Assembly (NCBI GenBank): GCA_021847015.1
Contig: JAJZVW010000006.1
Span: 62,001 to 126,000, forward strand
DNA: 64,000 bases
DNA from: Pseudomonadota bacterium
GTDB taxonomy: Bacteria; Pseudomonadota; Alphaproteobacteria; Rhodospirillales; Magnetospirillaceae
Direction of reading: 5' to 3'
Below the pieces are notes generated by a model. The model was not told the origin of the DNA and did not search any database. It saw only the letters and a list, made by a program, of their open reading frames with translations. A program made the translations under genes and the position numbers. Positions 56,747-64,000 of this stretch are shown piece after piece; the first letter of the stretch is position 1; each line of letters begins with the position of its first letter.

Positions 56747-58003
56747 TTACCAGCGATAGGACAGGCCGACCGTGGCGATCTCTTCCGACAGCTTCAGGTC
56801 GATAGGCTGGCTGCCCGAGCCGAAGCCCGGATTGCCGATGCCGTTGACGGTGTTGCTGAAGCCGTGGGTATAGGCGCCGTCAAGCGACCACTTGGGCGTG
56901 AGCTTGTACGACGCGCCGACCGAGACGTGGTCCGTGATGATGCCGGGCGCCAGGATGTTGAACTCGGCTTCCTGCCCCTCGAACGCTTTGGTGGCGTGGC
57001 TGTAGCCGGTGCGGAGCGTCAGCGCGTCGGTGGCGTCCCACTTCACGCCGATATGGTAGACGTTCATGTCCTTCCAGCCGAAGCCCGGACCGTTGGAGGC
57101 GCCGAGGGGTGCTTGCACCAGCTCGGTGTTTCCGGTGGTGGCGACCTGGCTGTAGAAGATGCGCTGCCAGTCGAGCAGCACGGAGACCTTGCTGATCGGC
57201 CGGACGGTGAGGCCGAGCGACAGCTCCGGCGGGATGTCGAAGCCGCCCGACTCGGGGAACAGGCCGGCGTAATTGTGGAAGCGGGACATCCACATCCTGG
57301 TCTGGTACGCGGCGCCCAGGCTCAGGTACTTGTTGGCGTCCCACACGCCGCCCAGCCGGAGGCCGCCGCCGTAGGACCAGTCGTCGTGGTTACCGGTGAC
57401 GTCGTTCGGATAAAGCGACTTGCCGGTGAACGCCTCCACGCCGTAGGCGCTGAACGACTGGATCGCCAGCACCGGGGCAAGGCCGAGGGAGAAGTTGTCG
57501 GTGATCTTGCGGGCGCCGTTGAGCGAGATGAACGCCTGCTGCAGGTTGACGCCGAGCGGAGAGGTGCCCTTACCCAGGCCCGCGAAGGGATTCTGGAGGT
57601 AGTCCGTCTCCATGCCGCCATTCGCGACCATGCTCACGCCCACCGAGGTCTTGTCGTTGACCAGGGTGTTGGCGCCGGCGCAGGGGATGAAGAACAGATT
57701 GTCCTTGCTGGTGTAAGTGCCGGGCGTCAGCCCACCGCCGCTGCCCACGGTGGCCGAGCGGTAGGGCATGAAGGCGCTGAGGCAGGCGCCGGCCACGTTG
57801 CCCATCTTGACGCCCACGGCAGGGTTCAGGGCCGACGACACCGGGCCGTCGCCCTCGGTCACGCCGGCGCCGGCCATGCCCTGCGAGGTGACGTCGAATC
57901 CGTTCTGGAAATAGCCGTTGGTCGCCGAAGCGGGTTCGGCCCAGACCGCGGCCGCAGCCAGGCACGCCACGCCGGCGGCGCCCTTCAAAATCTTCCTCGA
58001 CAT
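56747..58003 (-). CDS. FadL/OmpP1-type outer-membrane transport protein, copy 2
   Basis: 418 residues. Signal peptide MSRKILKGAAGVACLAAAAV to ASA, mature start TNGYFQNGFDVTSQGMAGAG, and end LSYRW. It aligns with copy 1 along its whole length (for example NPAVGVKMGNVAGAC and GFGWKDMNVYHIG in both), so the two arose by tandem duplication but have diverged substantially. Both keep a CAGANTLVNDKT segment with one Cys. It has the same operator at nearly the same distance. A different substrate range for each copy is plausible but unproven. Confidence 0.9.
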   Translation of the reverse strand: MSRKILKGAAGVACLAAAAVWAEPASATNGYFQNGFDVTSQGMAGAGVTEGDGPVSSALNPAVGVKMGNVAGACLSAFMPYRSATVGSGGGLTPGTYTSKDNLFFIPCAGANTLVNDKTSVGVSMVANGGMETDYLQNPFAGLGKGTSPLGVNLQQAFISLNGARKITDNFSLGLAPVLAIQSFSAYGVEAFTGKSLYPNDVTGNHDDWSYGGGLRLGGVWDANKYLSLGAAYQTRMWMSRFHNYAGLFPESGGFDIPPELSLGLTVRPISKVSVLLDWQRIFYSQVATTGNTELVQAPLGASNGPGFGWKDMNVYHIGVKWDATDALTLRTGYSHATKAFEGQEAEFNILAPGIITDHVSVGASYKLTPKWSLDGAYTHGFSNTVNGIGNPGFGSGSQPIDLKLSEEIATVGLSYRW

Positions 58004-58087
58004 GCATTCCCTCCTCTGTCGCCCGCCCGGTTACGGTGTGTCCCCACGGGCTTTGGCGGACTATAGCGCGGGTGAGGATACCCATAT

Positions 58088-58105
58088 GTAGTACGCAGGT
58101 ACTAC
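58088..58105 (-). promoter_or_regulatory. Dyad operator GTAGTA-N6-TACTAC before OMP copy 2
   Basis: GTAGTACGCAGGTACTAC has the same half-sites and the same 6-base spacer as the site at 55955-55972, with an unrelated spacer sequence. It lies 85 bp before the start of copy 2. Preservation of the half-sites while the spacer differs argues for selection on protein binding. Confidence 0.65.
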
Positions 58106-58302
58106 TAGTGGTCATTTTCCGCGACTGTGACATTTTTGCTATACAAGAGGGGATTCGCTGTCCCCCGGCGGAACGGCATACGGCTTAGCCGGAAGGCCGG
58201 GCCGCGCCCGGCCGGATGTCCCCTCACGCTTCCGCGCACGCCATTACCCCGGCAGGACGTTTGCCAGGGGACCGGGGCTGTGCAAAATCCAGTCATGTCC
58301 GG

Positions 58303-58398
58303 ATGCGGTTCTCATTGCGCCCGCTGCCGGGAAATGTCATCCCCCGCCTTCGGCTCGGGATGACAGGATTCCCTGACGCCGCATGATGAGAACCGCTG
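58303..58398. repeat. Short MITE-like copy upstream of the glycosyltransferase
   Basis: Left terminus ATGCGGTTCTCATTGCGC (14 of 18 matches to the consensus end) and right terminus GCATGATGAGAACCGCTG (17 of 18). The core is a hairpin, GTCATCCCCCGCC-TTC-GGCTCGGGATGAC (58336-58364), and CCTGACGCC before the right end matches the intact copy. Length is 96 bp. The flanking 9-mers (CATGTCCGG, CCGGACGGT) do not match, so any target duplication is lost. The rest of the 490-bp gap holds the operator above and nothing else clear. Confidence 0.7.
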
Positions 58399-58493
58399 CC
58401 GGACGGTCCCTCCGCCCGCTTACGCCCGGTCGGGATGACTAGACGTAGAATCGCACGGGCATTCGGTCGGCACCACCGGCAAGGGTTCCGAGC

Positions 58494-59447
58494 ATGTACG
58501 ACAGCGTTCCCAGAGTGTGTGTCGGCATTCCGGTTTACAATGGCGAGGACTATCTCCGCGAGGCGCTGGAGTCCCTTCTCGCCCAGACCTACGGCGACTT
58601 CGAGGTGGTCGTTTCCGACAACGCCTCGACGGATTCGACGGAGCGGATATGCCGCGCGTACGCGGCCCGCGATCCGCGCATCCGCTATACCCGCACCGGG
58701 CGCAACATCGGCGCCGGACCCAATTTCAACCGGGTCTTCGGCTTCTGCCGGTCGCCCTATTTCAAGTGGATGCCCTACGACGACACGCTGGCCCCCGAGT
58801 GGCTGGCCCGCACGGTCGCGCTTCTCGACGGCGATTCCCGCGCGGTCCTGGCCCACACGGCGGTGCGCATGGTGGACGAGGAGGGGCTTCCCCTCGAAGT
58901 GCGGGCGGACGGCAAGGTCATCGACCGCCGCGGCAAGGACTTGCTGCTGGTCGAGCCCCTGCACCTGGCCGAGGGCGCCTGTCCAGCGGACCGCTTCCGC
59001 GACGTGCTGCGCCGCATGACGTGGTGCGTGGCGGGCCTGGGGCTCATCCGCGCCGAGGCGCTGAGGCGCACCCACCTGCATGGGGATTTCTACGGCGGGG
59101 ATTCCGTGGCGGTCGCCGAACTGGCGCTGCTGGGGCGCTTCCGGCAATCCGAGGAGCCCCTGTTCCTCAAGCGCTGCCACGGCACGATCTCGGTCCACAA
59201 GACCTGGCGCGAGCGGGCGCGCTGGATCAATCCCACCGGGCCCGCGGGACTGCCGTGGCTGCGGATGAGGATGGCGTATCTGAGGGCGCTGACGGTGACC
59301 GACCTCAGCCTGTCCCAGCGCCTGTCCTGCCTCGGCACGGTGGCGCGGGTGAGCGCGCGCAACCCGCTGCTTTACCGCCTGCTGCCCTTCGGGCTGAGAA
59401 GCCTGCCTGTGGTGGGCGACTGGCTGAGGGAACGGGCGCAGGAGTGA
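58494..59447 (+). CDS. Family 2 glycosyltransferase
   Basis: 317 residues. The GT-A fold opens PRVCVGIPVYNGEDYLREAL, with VVSDNASTDSTERICRAY near 41 (nucleotide-binding Asp) and the metal-site region KWMPYDDTLAPEWL near 90. No membrane helices. It transfers a sugar to a cell-surface or lipid-linked acceptor; no polysaccharide cluster surrounds it, so the acceptor is unknown. AAGGGTT precedes the start. Confidence 0.85.
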   Translation: MYDSVPRVCVGIPVYNGEDYLREALESLLAQTYGDFEVVVSDNASTDSTERICRAYAARDPRIRYTRTGRNIGAGPNFNRVFGFCRSPYFKWMPYDDTLAPEWLARTVALLDGDSRAVLAHTAVRMVDEEGLPLEVRADGKVIDRRGKDLLLVEPLHLAEGACPADRFRDVLRRMTWCVAGLGLIRAEALRRTHLHGDFYGGDSVAVAELALLGRFRQSEEPLFLKRCHGTISVHKTWRERARWINPTGPAGLPWLRMRMAYLRALTVTDLSLSQRLSCLGTVARVSARNPLLYRLLPFGLRSLPVVGDWLRERAQE

Positions 59448-59562
59448 GCGCCGAGGCGGCGTGGAGGTGGGGAGTGCCGCCGCAAAGGGGGCGCCGGCGT
59501 TGATCGCCGCCGCCGCCACCCCAATGTCGGGCATGGACCGTACACAAACCCTTCAGGCCGCC

Positions 59563-60108
59563 ATGGAGATGACCGGCGACTATGCCGTCCCCGCGCCGCG
59601 CGAGCGGGTGTGGGACGCGCTCCGCGATCCCGTCGTTCTGGCGGACTGCATCCCTGGTTGCCGGGAGTTGCGGCAACTGGCGCCCAGCGAATACGAAGGG
59701 CGTTTCCTCGGCCGGGTGGGGCCGGTCGAGGCGGCTCTGAGCGGCCGCGCCACGGTTTACGGCCAGGATTTTCCCGACGGATGGATGATGGCCGCCCACG
59801 CCCACAACCTCGGCGTTGGCTGGATCGGCGGCGAAGCCACGCTCACCCTGACTCCGGCGGGGGACGGGACCCGCATCGGTTACCGCGCCCGTGTGGATGC
59901 CGGGGGGCGCTTCGCTTCGGTCGGCCCGCAGGTTTTCCAGGTGACCGCGCGGGGGATCGCCGACGCGTTCTTCGCCCGCCTGGTCCGGCATCTCGCCCCG
60001 GTGCCGGCCGTGTCCGGGCTGGCACCCGGCCGGCGGACCACCGTGCTGGCGGTCGGGGTCACCTTGTGGGTGATGATCCTGCTGCAATTGTTCCTGTCGC
60101 GGGGGTGA
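59563..60108 (+). CDS. CoxG/SRPBCC-family protein with C-terminal membrane anchor
   Basis: 181 residues from the ATG at 59563 (MEMTGDYAVPAPRERVWDAL), the usual CoxG opening; earlier ATGs at 59524 and 59533 would add a low-complexity leader. CIPGCRELRQLAPSEYEGRF follows, and the last 20 residues (VLAVGVTLWVMILLQLFL) form a membrane anchor. In CO-oxidising bacteria CoxG tethers CO dehydrogenase to the membrane, but most family members lie away from cox genes and none is seen here, so only the fold is claimed. No strong ribosome binding site is visible. Confidence 0.75.
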   Translation: MEMTGDYAVPAPRERVWDALRDPVVLADCIPGCRELRQLAPSEYEGRFLGRVGPVEAALSGRATVYGQDFPDGWMMAAHAHNLGVGWIGGEATLTLTPAGDGTRIGYRARVDAGGRFASVGPQVFQVTARGIADAFFARLVRHLAPVPAVSGLAPGRRTTVLAVGVTLWVMILLQLFLSRG

Positions 60109-60123
60109 CGGCGTCCCAACGTC

Positions 60124-60149
60124 GTCATCCCCGCGAAAGCGGGGATCCA
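60124..60149 (+). repeat. GTCATCCCCGCG palindromic repeat, left copy
   Basis: GTCATCCCCGCGAAAGCGGGGATCCA at 60124-60149 is a hairpin (CCCCGC with GCGGGG around a short loop) of a type widespread in proteobacterial genomes. It lies 12 bp past the stop of the broken nuclease gene and is inverted relative to the copy at 60638-60663. These are the only two copies I found in the window. Confidence 0.85.
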
Positions 60150-60161
60150 TCGGTGGCACGG

Positions 60162-60623
60162 TCAACGCAAGATGTCATTATACAGGTCACGCCATTGCGG
60201 ATTGTCACACTGGACCAGTGCGATCTTCCACACCCTGCGCCATTTCTTGATTTGCTTCTCCAGCGGTTCTCATTATGCGGCATCAGGGAATGTTGTCATC
60301 CCGAGGGAGCGGAGCGACTGAGGGATCCTTCACGCGAAAGTGCCGGAAAGATCCCTCGCCGTCGGCTCGGGATGACAGCGAAAAATGCATAATGAGAACC
60401 GCTGTTGCTTCTCGCGAAGAATGGCATCCGGCATGGTTTCGTGGAATTCGACGTAAACCAGCGTATGAATGCCATATTTCTTGGTAAATCCGTCGATGGC
60501 ATCCGATTTGTGTTCCCAAGTTCGGCGGGCGATATCGCTGGTCACGCCGACGTACAGCGTGCCATTGGGTTTACCGGCAAGAACGTAGACACATGGCCGT
60601 CCCATGGACGCGCACTCTACCAT
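60162..60623 (-). pseudogene. GIY-YIG endonuclease gene interrupted by a MITE
   Basis: The 5' part (60623 to 60405) encodes MVECASMGRPCVYVLAGKPN and continues with GTLYVGVTSDIARRTWEHK, a small GIY-YIG domain of the YhbQ type, up to AILREKQ. The 3' part (60260 to 60162) encodes EKQIKKWRRVWKIALVQCDN and then PQWRDLYNDILR and a stop, exactly the expected C-terminus. Between them sits the 144-bp element plus a 9-bp duplication. Removing these 153 bp restores one 102-residue frame. As it stands, translation runs into the element and diverges after EKQQ. An ATG at 60605 (MGRPCVYVL) is an alternative start. Confidence 0.9.
60261..60404. mobile_element. Intact 144-bp MITE with 18-bp terminal inverted repeats
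   Basis: Termini CAGCGGTTCTCATTATGC (60261-60278) and GCATAATGAGAACCGCTG (60387-60404) are perfect inverse complements. The flanking 9-mers TTGCTTCTC (60252-60260 and 60405-60413) are identical, a target-site duplication. The inside is the palindromic core of this genome's dispersed repeat (GTCATCCCGAG...CTCGGGATGAC). It has no coding capacity, so transposition must depend on a transposase encoded elsewhere. Its perfect ends and duplication make it the youngest copy in the window. Confidence 0.93.
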
Positions 60624-60637
60624 TTCCACCGGCGTGT

Positions 60638-60663
60638 GGATCCCCGCTTGCGCGGGGATGACG
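60638..60663 (-). repeat. GTCATCCCCGCG palindromic repeat, right copy
   Basis: On the minus strand this reads GTCATCCCCGCGCAAGCGGGGATCCA, ending 14 bp before the nuclease start at 60623. With the copy at 60124-60149 it brackets the GIY-YIG gene in inverted orientation; similarity continues a few bases inward (TCGGTGG on one side, CCGGTGG on the other). Confidence 0.85.
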
Positions 60664-60694
60664 ATGTTGTTGGTTAGGTCAGGGATGCGAACTC

Positions 60695-62286
60695 CTACGG
60701 CGCGTAGACGTACTTGCCGCGGGTCCAGACGTACATGACGTAGGTGGGGCCGACCACGTCGCCCTTGGCGTCGAAGCCGATGCGGCCGATGGCGGTGTCG
60801 AACGTGCCGCTGCGCAGCGTGGCGGCCACCGCCTTCCATCCGGTGGTGCGGGCCTTCTCGACCGCCTGCGCCCAGGCCTGGATGGTGGCGTAGGTGTAGA
60901 GGGTATAGGCCTCGGGCTCGTAGTGCCGCGCCCGGAAATACGCCACCAGGGCGGCGTTCTGGGGCAGCAGGCGGGGATCGGGGCTGAAGGTCATCAGGGT
61001 GCCCTCGCCGGCCGGGCCGGTGATGGCCCAGTATTCCTCGGTGACGAGACCGTCGCCGCCCATCAGCACGGTTGCCAGCCCCTGGTCGCGCATCTGGCGC
61101 ACGATCAGGCCGCCCTCGGTCTTGTAGCCGCCGAGATAGAGGATGTCGGCCTTGGCGGCCTTCACCTTGGTCACCAGCGCCGAATAGTCCTTCTCCCCGG
61201 CGGTGATGGATTCGTGGAACACGGGCCGGATGCCGGCGGCGCGCAGGCCCTTTTCGAACTGGTCGGCCAGCCCCTGGCCGTAGGCGGATTTGTCGTCGAC
61301 GATGGCCACCACCTTGCCCGGCAACTTGGCCGCCACGTACCGGGCCGCAATCGTTCCCTGGCTGTCGTCGCGTCCGCAGGTGCGGAACACGTTGGGCATG
61401 CCCCGTTCGGTGAACAGCGGATTGGTGGAGGCCGGCGAAATCTGGAGGATGCCGTTTTCCAGATAGACCTCGGACGCCGGAATCGACGAGCCCGAGCAGA
61501 AGTGACCGGCCACGAACGGGATTCCCCGGGCCGCGAAATCCTCGGCCACCGAGCGGGCCTGTTTGGGGTCGCAGGCGTCGTCGGCCACGGCCAGCGCCAG
61601 TTTGTGGCCAAGGACGCCGCCATGGGCGTTGATGTCCTCGACGGCCTTGACGGAGCCGCGCCGGAATTGCTCGCCGAAGGCCGCCTCCGATCCGGTCATG
61701 GGCCCGGCGATGCCGATGGTGATGGTGGCTCCGGCGGGAAGCGCGCCGCCGGCCGGCGTGTCGGCGGGCTCCAGGGGAAGCAGGCGGGCCCCGAGGGCGG
61801 CGAGCGCCACGATCGCGGCGCCGGCGGCCAGCGCGGCGGTTCGCCGCCGCGAGGTTCCTCCGGCGGGATCGGGCCCGGCTTCCCGCCGGATGATTCTATG
61901 GCTCCGCGCCGGCCCCCGCTTCGACAGAACCGTCATCAGCGCGGCGTGGGAGTCCGCGCCCGGCGCCGTTTCCCGCCAGCCGAACGGGCCGCTGCGCGCG
62001 TAGAGCCACGGATACTGGCGCACCATGCGCCGCGCCAGCGTCAGGCGGTAGCCCAGCAGGGCGGCCGCCGCGATGACGGCGGTATCGGTCAGGACGGCGG
62101 CGGCCGACAGCAGCGGGCCGCCGAACAGGGCGAAGGCGAGGAAGCGGTCGGCCGCGCCCAGAAGCAGCACGTAGGGGATCAGGGCGGTCGCGGGCCGCCA
62201 CGCCGACGCCCGCGCCTGACCGGCCAGGGCGGCGCAGCCCCCCATGAAACCGCAGGTCAGCCCGAGGAAGACCCAGGGGTTGCCCA

Positions 62287-62287
<1 letters not shown>
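60695..62287 (-). CDS. Fusion of DUF6867-type membrane protein and LivK-like binding protein
   Basis: 530 residues. Residues 1-107 have about three membrane helices (MGNPWVFLGLTCGFMGGCAA, then ALIPYVLLLGAADRFLAFAL) and end RQYPWLYARSGPFGWRE. They resemble the separate small protein (DUF6867 type) encoded before the binding protein in many alphaproteobacterial liv operons. After a linker, a further helix at about 150-171 (RRRTAALAAGAAIVALAALG) leads to a type I periplasmic binding protein from about 188 (TITIGIAGPMTGSEAAFGEQ; DACDPKQARSVAEDFAARGI) to the end. The binding domain would be membrane-tethered rather than free. The start is the ATG at 62287, overlapping the livF stop by 1 bp; a GTG lies at 62290. 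Confidence 0.85.
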
Positions 62288-63014
<727 letters not shown>

Positions 63015-63015
<1 letters not shown>

Positions 63016-63860
63016 CAGCCGCCTCCCCGCAGGTCGCCGGCCACCTCGGGCGGCAAATCCTCGTCCTCGGCCTCGCCCAGATAGGCGCGGATCACGGCCG
63101 GGTCGCGGCGCACCTCGGCGGGCGTGCCTTCGGCGATCTTGCGGCCGTAATCCAGCACGACGATGCGGTCGGACACGCCCATGACCACGCTCATGTCGTG
63201 TTCGATCAGCAGCAGGCCGATGCCGTCGCCATCGCGGATGGATACCAGCAGGCGGTTGAGGTCCGCCGATTCGCGCGGGTTGAGGCCGGCGGCGGGCTCG
63301 TCCAGGCACAACAGCACGGGATCGGTGCACATGGCGCGGGCGATCTCCAGCCGGCGCTGGGCGCCGTAGGGCAGGGACCCGGCCTCGTCGTCGGCGTGGC
63401 GCAGAAGGTCGACGCGCTCCAGCCAATGGCGGGCCTTGTCCACGGCATGGCGTTCGGCCTCGCGGTAGCGGGCCAGGCCCAGCAGGCCGGCCAGCGAGAA
63501 CAGGCTGGCCCGCATCAGCGGCGCGTGCTGGGCGACGATCAGGTTTTCCAGCACGCTCATGCGCGGGAACAGGCGGATGTTCTGGAACGTGCGCGCGATT
63601 CCCGCCTCGCGGGCGATGCGGTGGTCGGACATGCGCTCCAGCAGCGCCGGCCCGTTGGGGCCGTCCAGCACCAGCCGGCCGATCTGGGGCTTGTAGAAGC
63701 CGGTGATGCAGTTGAACAGGGTGGTCTTGCCGGCCCCGTTGGGGCCGATGACGGCGGTGATGCGCCGCCGCTCGGCCGTGAACGACAGGTCGGTGATGGC
63801 GGCCAACCCGCCGAAGCGCATGCCGAGATGCTCGACGGCGAGCAGCGGCGCCCCGCTCAT
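63015..63860 (-). CDS. livG: Branched-chain amino acid ABC transporter ATP-binding protein LivG
   Basis: 281 residues. Walker A VIGPNGAGKTTLFNCITGFY (near 39), LivG-type RTFQNIRLFPRMSVLENLIV, a signature replaced by the usual LivG form LPYGAQRRLEIARAM, and Walker B PVLLCLDEPAAGLNP. The C-terminal acidic tail (GEAEDEDLPPEVAG) is a small extension. The start overlaps the livM stop by 4 bp (ATGA). Confidence 0.93.
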
Positions 63861-64000
63861 CCCCCGCCTCCCAGGCGGATGGTGGGCGAGCGGCCGGACA
63901 TCAGCCCCGAGGGCTTCCACAGCATGATCAGCACCATGGCGCCGCCGAAGGCCAGCATGCGGTATTGCTGGAGGTCGCGGAACCATTCCGGCAGACCGAC
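63857..64000 (-). CDS. livM: Branched-chain amino acid ABC permease LivM, C-terminal part only
   Basis: The window edge cuts this gene; only the last 47 codons are present, reading VGLPEWFRDLQQYRMLAFGG, then AMVLIMLWKPSGLMSGRSPT and a stop at 63857. The LMLWKPSGL-type helix end (LIMLWKPSGL) followed by a short basic tail is typical for LivM. The 4-bp overlap with livG and its position fit the liv operon; livH would be expected further on, outside the window. Confidence 0.8.
   Translation of the reverse strand, partial: VGLPEWFRDLQQYRMLAFGGAMVLIMLWKPSGLMSGRSPTIRLGGGG

Noticed and set aside
56104-56805. Open frame of 233 codons with a repeating protein pattern (KVPRLRSGRQ...)
   Set aside because: It is only the translation of repeat array C, open in several frames on both strands, with no start signal. 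The same pattern appears in frames over arrays A and B.
58399-58407. Target duplication around the MITE-like copy at 58303-58398
   Set aside because: The flanking 9-mers CATGTCCGG and CCGGACGGT do not match, so this copy cannot be used as independent proof of insertion.
60330-60839. 169-codon minus-strand frame spanning the nuclease fragment
   Set aside because: Its C-terminal end (RFSLCIFRCHPEPTARDLSG) is translated MITE sequence and its N-terminal part precedes the nuclease start, including the GTCATCCCCGCG repeat (VIPAQAGIH). Treated as a pseudogene instead.

Overview
The window looks like a chromosomal segment of a high-GC alphaproteobacterium, most likely a Rhodospirillales member near Magnetospirillum/Phaeospirillum. 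That placement is inferred from gene order (tig-clpP-clpX-lon-hupB-tRNA-Val-nuoA to N, then birA-coaX-rnj), from alphaproteobacterial protein types (cysteine-free L31, RpoH, ComEC without a hydrolase domain) and from composition. No prophage, integrase, plasmid gene or CRISPR locus is visible. All non-core novelty seen lies in short palindromic repeats and in a few unusual gene fusions or pairs.

Layout. 1-5,030: class III nucleotide cyclase, ribosomal protein L31, frataxin CyaY and a two-gene heme-copper-oxidase-like module (subunit I-like protein plus CuA protein). 5,088-11,618: CBS/CorC membrane protein, a Tat-exported gluconate-dehydrogenase-like pair, and a large MASE1 hybrid sensor kinase. 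11,852-15,069: glycogen-debranching-type glucosidase and glycosyltransferase. 15,706-20,619: RpoH, a peptidoglycan-binding exported protein, citrate synthase and glutamyl-tRNA synthetase. 20,749-28,685: ComEC, D-amino acid dehydrogenase, NAD(P)HX repair enzyme, malonyl-CoA decarboxylase, globin-coupled chemoreceptor. 28,937-35,996: tRNA-Leu(UAG), trigger factor, ClpP, ClpX, Lon, HU, tRNA-Val(UAC), a protein-quality-control block. 36,504-50,594: complete 14-gene complex I operon with tight or overlapping junctions. 50,879-54,108: BirA, CoaX, RNase J. 54,579-58,003: two tandem FadL/OmpP1-type outer-membrane proteins. 58,494-60,108: glycosyltransferase and a CoxG-like protein. 60,162-60,623: a broken GIY-YIG nuclease gene. 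60,695-64,000: branched-chain amino acid type ABC transporter (liv), cut by the right edge.

Repeats are the main surprise. A palindromic family (GTCATCCCGA...TCGGGATGAC, and a covarying form GTCGTTCC...GGGACGAC) sits in nearly every longer intergenic gap. Some copies are the core of a larger element with 18-bp terminal inverted repeats (CAGCGGTTCTCATTATGC). One 144-bp copy (60,261-60,404) has perfect termini and a perfect 9-bp target duplication and interrupts the GIY-YIG gene, whose frame is exactly restored when the element and one duplicate are removed. This identifies it as a miniature inverted-repeat transposable element (MITE). Elsewhere the core has been amplified into three tandem arrays with a 92-bp period (50,605-50,868; 54,119-54,567; 56,060-56,668), two of them next to the duplicated outer-membrane protein genes. 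Those two genes also share an 18-bp dyad operator, GTAGTA-N6-TACTAC, 85-90 bp before each start.

All functional names come from reading motifs and from family knowledge; no database search was possible.
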